Shown: in pieces, positions 27,801 through 38,310 of the stretch | Layout: the number at the start of each line of letters is the position of its first letter | Position numbering within the stretch: position 1 is the stretch's first letter | NCBI GenBank assembly: GCA_964035575.1 | Contig: OZ037841.1 | Coordinates: 806,001-870,000 of the forward strand | DNA from: Rhynchopus sp. YZ270_cl-10 | Lineage: Eukaryota > Euglenozoa > Diplonemea > Diplonemida > Diplonemidae | Direction of reading: 5' to 3' | Length of the DNA: 64,000 nucleotides | Position numbers and translations under genes: made by a program | Notes under the pieces: generated by a model | Database searches by the model: none | The model's input: only the letters and a program-made list of their open reading frames with translations | Told to the model about the DNA's origin: nothing

Positions 27801-30800
27801 CAACGCGCTGCTTTCGACGCGTTGTTTTGTTTGCGTTACAACGCGCTGCTTTCGACGCGTTGTTTTGGATGCGTTACAACGCGCTGCTTTCGACGCGTTG
27901 TTTTGTTTGCGTTACAACGCGCTGCTTTCGACGCGTTGTTTTGGATGCGTTACAACGCGCTGCTTTCGACGCGTTGTTTTGGTTGCGTTACAACGCGCTG
28001 TTTTCGACGCGTTGTTTTGGTTGCGTTACAACGCGCTGCTTTCGACGCGTTGTTTTGTTTGCGTTACAACGCGCTGCTTTCGACGCGTTGTTTTGTTTGC
28101 GTTACAACGCGATGCTTTCGACGCGTTGTTTTGGTTGCGTTACAACGCTCTGCTTTGGACGCGTTGTTTTGTTTGCGTTACAACGCGCTGCTTTCGACGC
28201 GTTGTTTTGGATGCGTTACAACGCGCTGCTTTCGACGCGTTGTTTTGGATGCGTTACAACGCGCTGCTTTCGACGCGTTGTTTTGGTTGCGTTACAACGC
28301 GCTGCTTTCGACGCGTTGTTTTGGTTGCGTTACAACGCGCTGCTTTCGACGCGTTGTTTTGGATTCGTTACAACGCGCTGCTTTCTACGCGTTGTTTTGG
28401 ATGCGTCACAACGCGCTGTTTTCGCCACGTTGTTTTGGTTGCGTTACAACGCGATGCTTTCGACGCGTTGTTTTGGTTGCGTTACAGCGCGCTGCTTTCG
28501 ACACGTTGTTTTGGATGCGTTACAACGCGCTGCTTTCGACGCGTTGTTTTGGATTCGTTACAACGCGCTGCTTTCTACGCGTTGTTGTGGATGCGTTACA
28601 ACGCGCTGCTTTCGACACGTTGTTTTGGTTGCGTTACAACGCGCTGTTTTCGACGCGTTGTTTTGGATGCGTTACAACGCGTGGCTTTCGACGCGTTGTT
28701 TTGGTTGCGTTCCAACGCGCTGTTTTCGACACGTTGTTTTGGATGCGTTACAACGCGCTGCTTTCGACGCGTTGTTTTGGATGCGTTACAACGCGTGGCT
28801 TTCGACGCGTTGTTTTGGATTCGTTACAACGCGCTGCTTTCGACGCGTTGTTTTGGTTGCGTTACAACGCGCTGTTTTCGACGCGTTATTTTGTTTGCGT
28901 TACAACGCGCTACTTTCGACGCGTTGTTTTGGTTGCGTTACAACGCGCTGTTTTCGACGCGTTGTTTTGGTTGCGTTACAACGCGCTGCTTTGGACGCGT
29001 TGTTTTGGTTGCGTTACAACGCGATGCTTTCGACGCGTTGTTTTGTTTGCGTTACAACGCGCTACTTTCGACGCGTTGTTTTGGATGCGTTACAACGCGC
29101 TGCTTTCGACGCGTTGTTTTGGTTGCGTTACAACGCGCTGTTTTCGACGCGTTGTTTTGGTTGCGTTACAACGCGTGGCTTTCGACGCGTTGTTTTGGTT
29201 GCGTTACAACGCGCTGTTTTCGACGCGTTGTTTTGGTTGCGTTACAACGCGCTGCTTTCGACGCGTTGTTTTGTTTGCGTTACAACGCGCTGCTTTCGAC
29301 GCGTTGTTTTGGATGCGTTACAACGCGCTGCTTTCGACGCGTTGTTTTGGATGCGTTACAACGCGCTGCTTTCGACGCGTTGTTTTGTTTGCGTTACAAC
29401 GCGCTACTTTCGACGCGTTGTTTTGTTTGCGTTACAACGCGCTGCTTTCGACGCGTTGTTTTGGTTGCGTTACAACGCGCTGTTTTCGACGCGTTGTTTT
29501 GGTTGCGTTACAACGCGCTGTTTTCGACGCGTTGTTTTGTTTGCGTTACAACGCGCTGCTTTCGACGCGTTGTTTTGGTTGCGTTGCAACGCGCTGTTTT
29601 CGACGCGTTGTTTTGGTTGCGTTACAACGCGCTGCTTTCGACGCGTTGTTTTGGTTGCGTTGCAACGCGCTGTTTTCGACGCGTTGTTTTGGTTGCGTTA
29701 CAACGCGCTGTTTTCGACGCGTTGTTTTGGTTGCGTTACAACGCGCTGTTTTCGACGCGTTGTTTTGTTTGCGTTACAACGCGCTGCTTTCGACGCGTTG
29801 TTTTGGTTGCGTTGCAACGCGCTGCTTTCGACGCGTTGTTTTGTTTGCGTTACAACGCGCTGCTTTCGACGCGTTGTTTTGGATGCGGTACAACGCGCTG
29901 CTTTCGACACGTTGTTTTGGATGCGTTACAACGCGCTGCTTTCGACACGTTGTTTTGGATGCGTTACAACGCGCTGCTTTCGACGCGTTGTTTTGGTTGC
30001 GTTGCAACGCGCTGCTTTCGACGCGTTGTTTTGGTTGCGTTGCAACGCGCTGCTTTCGACGCGTTGTTTTGTTTGCGTTACAACGCGCTGCTTTCGACGC
30101 GTTGTTTTGGATGCGTTACAACGCGCTGCTTTCGACGCGTTGTTTTGGTTGCGGTACAACGCGCTGCTTTCGACGCGTTGTTTTGGTTGCGTTACAACGC
30201 GTGGATTTCGACGCGTTGTTTTGGTTGCGTTACAACGCGCTGCTTTCGACACGTTGTTTTGGTTGCGTTACAACGCGTGGCTTTCGATGCGTTGTTTTGG
30301 TTGCGTTACAACGCGCTGCTTTCGACGCGTTGTTTTGGTTGCGTTACAACGCGTGGATTTCGACGCGTTGTTTTGGTTGCGTCACAACGCGCTGCTTTCG
30401 ACACGTTGTTTTGGTTGCGTTACAACGCGTGGCTTTCGATGCGTTGTTTTGGTTGCGTTACAACGCGCTGCTTTCGACGCGTTGTTTTGGTTGCGTTACA
30501 ACGCGTGGCTTTCGACGCGTTGTTTTGGTTGCGTCACAACGCGCTGCTTTCGACACGTTGTTTTGGTTGCGTTACAACGCGCTGTTTTCGACGCGTTGTT
30601 TTGGATGCGTTACAACGCGTGGCTTTCGACACGTTGTTTTGGTTGCGTTACAACGCGCTGTTTTCGACGCGTTGTTTTGGATGCGTTACAACGCGTGGCT
30701 TTCGATGCGTTGTTTTGGTTGCGTTACAACGCGCTGCTTTGGACGCGTTGTTTTGGTTGCGTTACAACGCGATGCTTTCGACGCGTTGTTTTGGTTGCGT

Positions 30801-32340
30801 TACAACGCGCTGCTTTCGACACGTTGTTTTGGATGCGTTACAACGCGCTGCTTTCGACACGTTGTTTTGGATGCGTTACAACGCGATGCTTTCGACGCGT
30901 TGTTTTGTTTGCGTTACAACGCGCTGCTTTCGACACGTTGTTTTGGATGCGTTACAACGCGCTGCTTTCGACGCGTTGTTTTGGATGCGTTACAACGCGC
31001 TGCTTTCGACGCGTTGTTTTGTTTGCGTTACAACGCGCTGCTTTCGACGCGTTGTTTTGGATGCGTTACAACGCGATGCTTTCGACACGTTGTTTTGGTT
31101 GCGTTACAACGCGTGGCTTTCGACACGTTGTTTTGGTTGCGTTACAACGCGATGCTTTCGACGCGTTGTTTTGGTTGCGTTACAACGCGCTGCTTTCGAC
31201 GCGTTGTTTTGGATGCGTTACAACGCGCTGCTTTCGACACGTTGTTTTGGATGCGTTACAACGCGCTGCTTTCGACGCGTTGTTTTGGATGCGTTACAAC
31301 GCGCTGCTTTCGACGCGTTGTTTTGTTTGCGTTACAACGCGCTGCTTTCGTCGCGTTGTTTTGGATGCGTTACAACGCGATGCTTTCGACGCGTTGTTTT
31401 GTTTGCGTTACTACGCGCTGCTTTCGACGCGTTGTTTTGGTTGCGTTACAACGCGCTGTTTTCGACGCGTTGTTTTGGTTGAGTTACAACGCGCTGCTTT
31501 CGACGCGTTGTTTTGGTTGCGTTACAACGCGCTGTTTTCGACGCGTTGTTTTGGATGCGTTACAACGCGTGGCTTTCGACGCGTTGTTTTGGTTGCGTCA
31601 CAACGCGCTGCTTTCGACGCGTTGTTTTGGTTGCGTTACAACGCGCTGCTTTCGACGCGTTGTTTTGGATGCGTTACAACGCGCTGCTTTCGACGCGTTG
31701 TTTTGGTTGCGTTACAACGCGTTGTTTTCGACGCGTTGTTTTGTTTGCGTTACAACGCGCTGCTTTCGACGCGTTGTTTTGGTTGCGTCACAACGCGCTG
31801 CTTTCGACACGTTGTTTTGGTTGCGTTACAACGCGCTGTTTTCGACGCGTTGTTTTGGATGCGTTACAACGCGTGGCTTTCGATGCGTTGTTTTGGTTGC
31901 GTTACAACGCGCTGCTTTCGACGCGTTGTTTTGGTTGCGTTACAACGCGATGCTTTCGACGCGTTGTTTTGGTTGCGTCACAACGCGCTGCTTTCGACGC
32001 GTTGTTTTGGTTGCGTCACAACGCGCTGCTTTCGACGCGTTGTTTTGTTTGCGTTACAACGCTCTGCTTTGGACGCGTTGTTTTGGTTGCGTTACAACGC
32101 GATGCTTTCGACGCGTTGTTTTGGTTGCGTCACAACGCGCTGCTTTCGACGCGTTGTTTTGGATGCGTTACAACGCGCTGCTTTCGACGCGTTGTTTTGG
32201 TTGCGTTACAACGCGTGGCTTTCGACACGTTGTTTTGGTTGCGTTACAGCGCGCTGCTTTCGACGCGTTGTTTTGGTTGCGTTACAACGCGTGGCTTTCG
32301 ACGCGTTGTTTTGTTTGCGTTACAACGCGTGGCTTTCGAC
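21850..32340 (+). repeat. Second higher-order organisation in the right third of the array
   Basis: A variant run containing TTTCGATGCG followed by monomers with GCTCTGCTTTGGACG occurs near 21961, 25951 and 31879. The separations are 3990 and 5928 bp, that is 105 and 156 monomers. This third of the array carries many more diverged monomers (ACACG, GTCAC, ACAGCG, ATGCG variants) than the stretch from 12.7 to 21 kb. That is the pattern expected as a satellite approaches its edge and homogenises less often. Confidence 0.75.
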
Positions 32341-33212
32341 ACGTTGTTTTGGTTGCGTCACAACGCGCTGTTTTCGACGCGTTGTTTTGGTTGCGTCACA
32401 ACGCGCTGTTTTCGACGCGTTGTTTTGGATGCGTTACAGCGCGCTGTTTTCGACGCGTTGTTTTGGTTGCGTCACAACGCGCTGCTTTCGACGCGTTGTT
32501 TTGGTTGCGTTACAGCGCGCTGCTTTCGACGCGTTGTTTTGGTTGCGTTACAACGTGTGGCTTTCGACACGTTGTTTTGGTTGCGTCACAACGCGCTGTT
32601 TTCGACACGTTGTTTTGGATGCGTCACAACGCGCTGCTTTCGACGCGTTGTTTTGTTTGCGTTACAACGCGTGGCTTTCGACACGTTGTTTTGGATGCGT
32701 TACAACGCGATGCTTTCGACGCGTTGTTTTGGTTGCGTTACAGCGCGCTGCTTTCGACACGTTGTTTTGGATGCGTTACAACGCGCTGCTTTCGACACGT
32801 TGTTTTGGTTGCGTCACAACGCGCTGCTTTCGACACGTTGTTTTGGATGCGTTACAGCGCGCTGCTTTCGACGCGTTGTTTTGGATGCGTTACAACGCGT
32901 GGCTTTCGACGCGTTGTTTTGGTTGCGTTACAACGCGATGCTTTCGACGCGTTGTTTTGGTTGCGTTACAACGCGCTGCTTTCGACGCGTTGTTTTGGAT
33001 GCGTTACAACGCGCTGCTTTCGACGCGTTGTTTTGGTTGCGTTACAACGAGCTGCTTTCGACGCGTTGTTTTGGATGCGTCACAACGCGCTGCTTTCGAC
33101 GCGTTGTTTTGGTTGCGTCACAACGCGCTGCTTTCGACGCGTTGTTTTGGTTGCGTTACAGCGCGCTGCTTTCGACGCGTTGTTTTGGTTGCGTTACAAC
33201 GCACTGCTTTCG

Positions 33213-33430
33213 ACATGTTGTTTTTGTTGAGTTTTAACAGCATGACAAACAGCGCGCCGTTTTGTTGCATTACAAGAAAACGCCTGAAAGCGTGTAGTTT
33301 TGTTCCATTACAACAGCACGCCTCTAAACGTGTCGTTTTGTTGCGTCACAGCAGCACGCCTAAAAAACGCGCCGTTTTGTTACGTTACAACAGCACACCT
33401 AAAAACGTGAAGTTTTGTTGCGTTTCAAGT
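33213..33430 (+). repeat. Decayed edge monomers of the satellite
   Basis: The core motif GTTTTGTTGC (or a close variant) sits at 33259, 33297, 33335, 33374 and 33412, spacings of 38, 38, 39 and 38 bp, after the last clean monomer at 33175. The GTTTTG-TTGCGTTACAAC half of the unit is kept. The other half is replaced by an A-rich form such as AGCACGCCTAAAAACG. These are old or ancestral-type monomers at the array boundary. Two single-base insertions in five units contrast with none in the 874 homogeneous units. Confidence 0.9.
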
Positions 33431-34653
33431 GCACGACTTAATATTACATCCGCACAGTGGAAAAAGAAATCGGATAAGGGATGAAATTGATCGGGTTACA
33501 AAGTCGCTTCGAAACTGCGTGAACGTTCGGGACTGCTTTCGTTGGGTCTCTGACACACTCGGGACGTAGGACCTTGGTGAGACCTGACCTCCCTCAAGGG
33601 TCCCTAGGGCTTTGTAGGGAGGCAGCGACTTCGCTCTAGTAACCGTAACATTAGATTTCCGTACCCTGCCGTCGGAGCGCGCACAATTATCGCGAGAGCT
33701 CGGGAGAATTCCTTGAGAGCTCTTCATACTATTTTCTGCGAACTTTAAAAATGTGAAAAATGCCCCTTTTTTTTTTTCACACGCGTCTATTTAGTAGGAT
33801 AATCCTGAACACTCTTTGCTGGGTCGTGTGTTTGATGAGCGGGATATTCTGCCACAAAGCGGAATCAATCGTGAATGATCTTAACCTAGATAAACCATCA
33901 GTATGGTCACAGAACGCACTTTGTGCATGGCTTTTTGGGTTGTTTTTGAACACAAAAGGGCTACATATGGTTCTAACACCCCAGAATCGTGTTTCCCAGC
34001 CCGCATAGCCAGGTATGTGCCCGAAAACCCACCCAAAAAGGCAAAAACCGCGGTTTTTGGTTTTCCGATTCAGTTTTAAGGTCCTTGAAAAGTGTCAGTC
34101 CCCCAATGCTATCCCTCTCTTCTCCTGTTACTATGCGTGTCAATTACCGCCGTTTCTTGATATCAATGTACCGTTCCGATAGTGTCCAAAATTCACGGAA
34201 AACCCTCATTTAAATTTTAAAAACTACTTCTCCCCTCCAATTAATTATAAAGTTTAAATTTTTCTCAAAGAAGTGTGCAACTATTCTCCCAGGGATAATG
34301 ATTCTACCCGGATAATTGGTCCACCCCCTTTACCCAAAACCACAGCTGGGACTACTGACATTATGTTTATATTTTTGACACTCCGTTTTTTGGAGTCTCA
34401 TTGAATTGAACCGTAGTTGAAAACGAAACATCTGCACTACTTTCACTTAATTATGTACACCCCACCTACGCCGCGACCACTTCCACCACTACCCCTCCCA
34501 TTCTATACCACCCACCCTACAGCGTCATTCTCTTTGCGCACCCTACACAACCCAACCACACTACCCACTTTTTACTTTACCCTTTTTTGCCTACTCCCCT
34601 GCCCCCCCTTCTTCTTCCCTTCTTCCCTTCTTTCGCGCCCACAAAAAGAGATC
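33431..34653. other. Junction between satellite and first gene; no gene seen
   Basis: The sequence changes abruptly from satellite to single-copy DNA. 33480-33720 is moderately GC-rich, with an imperfect inverted repeat around a CCTCCCT and AGGGAGG pair (33588-33625). 34200-34300 is very AT-rich. 34440-34650 is pyrimidine-rich and leads directly to the start codon of the CCCH gene. I see no convincing coding region, tRNA or rRNA. Confidence 0.6.
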
Positions 34654-35856
34654 ATGGGATCTGAGAGGGTTGGGAGACAGCAGCGGTCGGACGCCGTTGT
34701 TGCGCGTGGTCATGACGACGAATATGTCGCGTCTAAGTGGTGCAACAACGTGCTGAGAGCGCTCTGCCCCTTCTGTGGCGCGAAGAAGGGCAAGGGACGG
34801 GGTGGCAGCGGAAAGGGCTGCAAATACCTGCATCTCGACAACTATGTCGAGTGGCCTGCTGAACAGAGGCATTCCAGCGTGGTGCGGAACCTGATGTTTG
34901 AACACATGGAGAAGCTTCAGGGCTACACCAACAGGACGATCAAAGGTTTGAGCGATACGGAGGCAACAGCGCTGTTTGGCAAGCTCGCCGCAGTGGGATG
35001 GAACCCACAACTTCTGCAAACCCGCGAATCGGTGCAAATTGTCTCCAACCACGTTGCCCTGCTTCTTCACTGCCACAGCGTGAAGAACGCACCAGAGATC
35101 GCAGTGCAGACCCTGCAGTGTTTGTTCGCTTCCCCCACATCGAATGGCTTTGTGAAGAGACAGACACGCAACCCTCCAAGGTCTTGGTGTGCCAACCCAC
35201 GGAGGGCTTCCTGCACGGAGACGTGCCCAAACCTTCATGTCGAAGATGTTTCCGCACATTCTGCAGACCGTCGTCGTGTTGCAGCCGAGTCAACCAAAGG
35301 GACCTCCGCTGAATACATGGAACTTGAAATGTCTGTTGCGTTGTGTCAAGATCTGATTTCTGCGTTGCGTTCTGCAGGACAGTATGATGTGTTGTGGAAC
35401 TACCTTTGCAACAAGGGGTGGAAGCCGCAGGCAATGGGAATCCAAAGCTCGCAGGAGAAGGTGGAGTTTGTGTTGGTCCTCTGCGCGGAAGCGTTGCATA
35501 TGATGGGTGTGTCGCGGGTTCCGGACCTGGTCTTCGACACTTTTGCGGTGGTGGACGGGGTGCTTACCCTGGACAGCACCGAGGTTGAGACCAGAAGTGA
35601 CGGTATCTCGACTGAATCCGTCAGTGCAGCCTCCTCCTCAGGAGGTGGACGGACCCCACCACCACCATCATGCCTCGCTGATGACATGGACCTCCCGCCC
35701 CTCGGCGACGCCCTCCCCGATGACATGACAGACCTCCTCCTAGAAGTGGCCGCAATGTGCGAAGAAGTGGACCAAGGAAGCCTCGCAGAAAGCGACGGGT
35801 CGTGCAGTATCCATGCTGCACCATACTTTGCACACGGCACTCCAGTGCGTTGGTGA
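34654..35856 (+). CDS. Protein with two CCCH zinc fingers and an internally duplicated module
   Basis: An intronless 400-residue frame. I start at the ATG at 34654 rather than upstream because the 79 upstream codons are low-complexity Pro/Thr/Phe typical of a pyrimidine-rich leader. Two fingers share the pattern W-C-x-N-x-x-R-A-x-C: C30, C38, C56, H60 and C179, C187, C191, H195 (the second is C-X7-C-X3-C-X3-H). Each is followed by about 100 helical residues with GWNPQ (115-119) or GWKPQ (255-259), so the finger plus helical module is duplicated. The last 100 residues are acidic, Ser/Pro-rich and probably disordered. CCCH fingers usually bind RNA, so a post-transcriptional role is a reasonable inference, but I do not recognise an orthologue. 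It is the gene nearest the satellite. Confidence 0.7.
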   Translation: MGSERVGRQQRSDAVVARGHDDEYVASKWCNNVLRALCPFCGAKKGKGRGGSGKGCKYLHLDNYVEWPAEQRHSSVVRNLMFEHMEKLQGYTNRTIKGLSDTEATALFGKLAAVGWNPQLLQTRESVQIVSNHVALLLHCHSVKNAPEIAVQTLQCLFASPTSNGFVKRQTRNPPRSWCANPRRASCTETCPNLHVEDVSAHSADRRRVAAESTKGTSAEYMELEMSVALCQDLISALRSAGQYDVLWNYLCNKGWKPQAMGIQSSQEKVEFVLVLCAEALHMMGVSRVPDLVFDTFAVVDGVLTLDSTEVETRSDGISTESVSAASSSGGGRTPPPPSCLADDMDLPPLGDALPDDMTDLLLEVAAMCEEVDQGSLAESDGSCSIHAAPYFAHGTPVRW

Positions 35857-36097
35857 TAGATTTTTTTCTTCTTCCCCCCTCTGTTGAAATAGTTAAACAA
35901 ATTTGCTGTTAAAATATGGTCTTTGAAGACCAACATTGGTTTTTTTTTTACCTTGTTCTTAGTACCTCTCTTGCTTCCCTACCCTGTTTGATTTGGAGTT
36001 CAAATTTTTGGACAAAAAAAGTGTTCGTTGGTGAAGCACAAAAAATTCAGGCTCGGCAAAGTTGTCGAAATTGACAAAAAATGAAAAAAGACTCAAT

Positions 36098-36149
36098 TTG
36101 CATCTATACCTTCCGTAGTACAAAAGGCTTCGGCCGACATTGAGTATAG
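36098..36149 (+). repeat. Dispersed element family J, copy 1
   Basis: It ends in GGCTTCGGCCGACATTGAGT, and the same sequence with one change occurs at 44860-44918. ACTCAAT at the left pairs with ATTGAGT at the right, a possible 7-bp hairpin. Confidence 0.7.
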
Positions 36150-36310
36150 GTCTTTAAATCAGTAGGTGTAAAGTGATTTTGTCGATACAACAACAAAAAC
36201 AGCGTGCACTGGGTGTATCTTCTGATTGGTTGAATTTTCTCCTTCCTCTTCACTATCATCCAGACTCCTGTTCTCAGACATAATCCAAAATATATTATAA
36301 ATCCTTCTTC

Positions 36311-36348
36311 AAGGTGAGCAAGTACACGAGGCTTCTAATTCATCTTTA
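36311..36348 (+). repeat. Dispersed element family C, divergent copy
   Basis: AAGGTGAGCAAG, then GAGGCTTC and TTCATCTTT, match the AAGGTGACTAAG ... GGCTTAG ... TTCATCTT layout of family C. Confidence 0.5.
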
Positions 36349-36779
36349 TCTTTTCTCTTCCCTCCCCCCTCTCTTTTTTGCCCTATTTTTTTGTGGAGAG
36401 ACTCAAAGTGATACGGTGGCCCAGTCGTGACACCTGTCGGGTCCTGACAAAGGGACCATCGTAGAACTGCCTGTTTATGTTGTGATTCTTTTTTTTAATT
36501 TTTCCTGTTTTCTTTCAAGAGTGTCCTTTGTTTTGCATTTTGTCCAAATATTTGTACAGGCTTTCTTTGAGTTCTCTCCACGGGCTTTTTTTTTTATACC
36601 ACATTCTTTTGAACGTTATCTGTCATTGCTCTACGACCGATTTCATTGATTTCCTTTTTCGAAATTCAGGCCTCATTTTTTGAGGAAATTTCATTTTTTG
36701 TTTGTCACCATCCCTAATTTCTTTCTTTATGAAAGGTTGCGTTTTGCCCCTCTTTATTGCTTATTCTCTTGACAGATCC

Positions 36780-36831
36780 GGGTACATTTAGTGTACATTA
36801 TTATACCTTCTATTCAGTAGAATAGAAAGGT
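36780..36831 (+). repeat. Dispersed element family G, copy 1
   Basis: It shares TATACCTTCTATTCAGTAGA and flanks with 56361-56404. Two hairpins are visible: GTACA with TGTAC, then CTATTC with GAATAG. Confidence 0.8.
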
Positions 36832-36902
36832 ATTTGAAATAAGCTTCTCTTTTGACAGGTCCTCAGTAAATTTCCCAACCTGCACGACAATGAAGTAACT
36901 GG

Positions 36903-36942
36903 TAAATGACTTGACTTGTGGTTTACCGTTTCACTGTTGTAA
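36903..36942 (+). repeat. 40-bp dispersed repeat, inverted copy at 63663-63702
   Basis: TTGACTTGTGG and TTTCAC-GTTGTAA blocks are found in reverse complement at 63663-63702 with a few substitutions. This pair shows that not every spacer repeat is oriented with the genes. Confidence 0.65.
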
Positions 36943-37194
36943 GCTGTAAAAAAAAGACTTTGTCAGGACTTTGTTTAATTATACAAGCACAAAACTAAGA
37001 GTGAACACACGAGAAGATTAATTTGTTTTCCGTGCAAACACTCTGGTGGAGACTTAGTTTTTTTCTTCTTTTTGTCTCCTTTTTTAAAACTTCCGATATC
37101 AAACACCAGAGATACTCACTCATTGCATGTATCGATGAAAGCGATCCCATTTCCTTCCTCCCTTATATTTTCTCTTGCAGCTGCTCTTTTTTTA

Positions 37195-37231
37195 GATGTG
37201 TGTGCACAAGAGGCACATTCAATCTTTCAAG
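37195..37231 (+). repeat. Dispersed element family D (hairpin plus tail)
   Basis: TGTGC pairs with GCACA around a purine-rich loop, followed by ATTCAATCTTTCAA and a T/C-rich run. It is the clearest copy of family D. Confidence 0.7.
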
Positions 37232-37565
37232 TTTTCTTTTTTGCTTTCCCTCCCCCCAAAGAGACGACAAAGGTTTCGTTCTCTCCACACAATGTCCCAT
37301 TCACCCACCTCTCCCCTATTCCTCAAATAATTTCGCACGCATGGTTTGTTTGTGCAAGTAAGGTATCGATCAACCCCTTCCCATTTTCCCCCTCTCCCCC
37401 TTTTACCCTGAATCTTAAAGCGTCCAGGAGTCCTGAACGTAATTGGAAGGGGAATAAAGTAAAAATTATTCAAAAGAAAAATAATGAGAGATCACAACCC
37501 TGGGGTATCTACACATAACGTAAACAAAGAGACCTATTTTATCTCTTGAGGAATAACAACCTCGC

Positions 37566-37665
37566 GCATCCTCGGGTGTCTGCATTCATAAAGTTTTCAA
37601 AAAAAAAAGTATAGTGGAGCACACTCTAGGGTGGCTACACTAATACAACCAAGTTTTCAAAAAAC
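37566..37665 (+). repeat. Two tandem copies of dispersed element family B
   Basis: The first copy has GCATCCTCGGGTGTCTGC and ends in AAGTTTTCAAAAAA. The second, from 37612, has GTGGAGC, CTACACTAATACAACC and the same AAGTTTTCAAAAAA end. A fixed end followed by an A-run resembles a short retroposon tail. Confidence 0.7.
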
Positions 37666-38241
37666 AAAAGAAACGTTTTTTCTTGGGCGAGGAGTCTACC
37701 TGCCTTTGCGATTGTTGCCAGTTTTCTTCTTTTGGGGTTAATTATCCGACAAAAATGCCAGGTTCTCTTTCGAGATATCTTTCTTTTTTGCCTCAGGGTC
37801 ACCCAATACAAAGGAGTTGATGTGGTTTGTCGTTATATCCTCTTCTTCTTCTTCTTGATTTTTTTGTTTTGTTTTGTCATCTTCTTTTCTCATCAAAAAG
37901 AAATATTTCATCAAAATCACCGCCTGATGTGAAATGTGGACTCTCAGTTCCGGTCCCTTGCTTGCTTCTTCCGTCTTGCAAAACGATTTTTTTTATTTTC
38001 GTCTTTTTTTTATAAACAAACGTGGCTGCTATCCCGCGATACTAGTCTAAAAAATTTTTAAAATAAACATATTTCTTCTCTTTATCCCCTCCCATACATC
38101 AATTCTATTTTTATATATTTTTTTTAGTTGAATAAATAGGTCCCCTTTATCACGAAGTATCGTTATTCCGTGCTACACATTTCTTCTATTACCCAAAAAT
38201 ACCTTCCCTTCATTTGTTATTGATTACTTTTAACCAAAAAT

Positions 38242-38302
38242 TTGGATTGAGGATGATCTGTAATCTGCATCTAATCTCTTTTGAAATTCATTTAGCCTTT
38301 CA
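38242..38302 (+). repeat. Dispersed element family I, copy 1
   Basis: GATTGAGGATGA, GCATCTAAT and ATTCATTTAGCCTTTC recur in the same order at 53741-53800 inside the SUMO intron. Confidence 0.75.
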
Positions 38303-38310
38303 GGACTTTT

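Larger units (their letters stand above)
1..33212 (+). repeat. 38-bp satellite array, 874 monomers
   Basis: This is a head-to-tail array of a 38-bp monomer beginning with ACGCGTTGTTTT, with a central CGTTACAACGCG and ending CTGCTTTCG. Monomer starts fall at 1+38k along the whole block (checked at 10033, 20065, 30021 and 33175), giving exactly 874 units and no net length change. Variation is by substitution at a few favoured sites: G/T at monomer position 14, T/A at 15, T/C at 21, and the block 29-33 just after the central dyad. Composition per consensus unit is A4 T14 G11 C9, so the + strand is strongly T-rich, and there are six CpGs per unit. The array is cut by the left edge of the window, so its full size is unknown. 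A centromeric, subtelomeric or heterochromatic satellite is the usual explanation for such a block; the sequence does not say which. Collapse or expansion during assembly is possible. Confidence 0.99.

Noticed and set aside
24302-30252. Minus-strand frames of 70-108 codons inside the array
   Set aside because: The unit normally has TAA on the minus strand. Clusters of the GTTGCAACGC variant remove it locally (about 24.4 and 29.6-30.1 kb). No start context or domain.
1-33212. CRISPR array
   Set aside because: There are no unique spacers. Units are directly adjacent, and the surrounding genes are eukaryotic with introns.
1-33212. Telomeric repeat
   Set aside because: TTTTGG appears in the unit, but the period is 38 and the array is followed by genes; it is not a simple 5-8 base telomere repeat.
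6-33237. The other long + strand frames through the array (838, 1837, 10159, 6663, 574 codons and so on)
   Set aside because: They are other phases of the same 38-bp unit, ended by a few variants (TTTTGATTG, TTTTAGTTG, GGTTGAGTT). They are not separate genes.
33425-33727. 100-codon minus-strand frame at the satellite junction
   Set aside because: Starts within edge satellite units and has no recognisable features.
34591-35936. Antisense frames of 164-222 codons over the CCCH gene
   Set aside because: They are shadows of a GC-rich coding region. The + frame has the ordered Cys/His motifs and the duplicated module.
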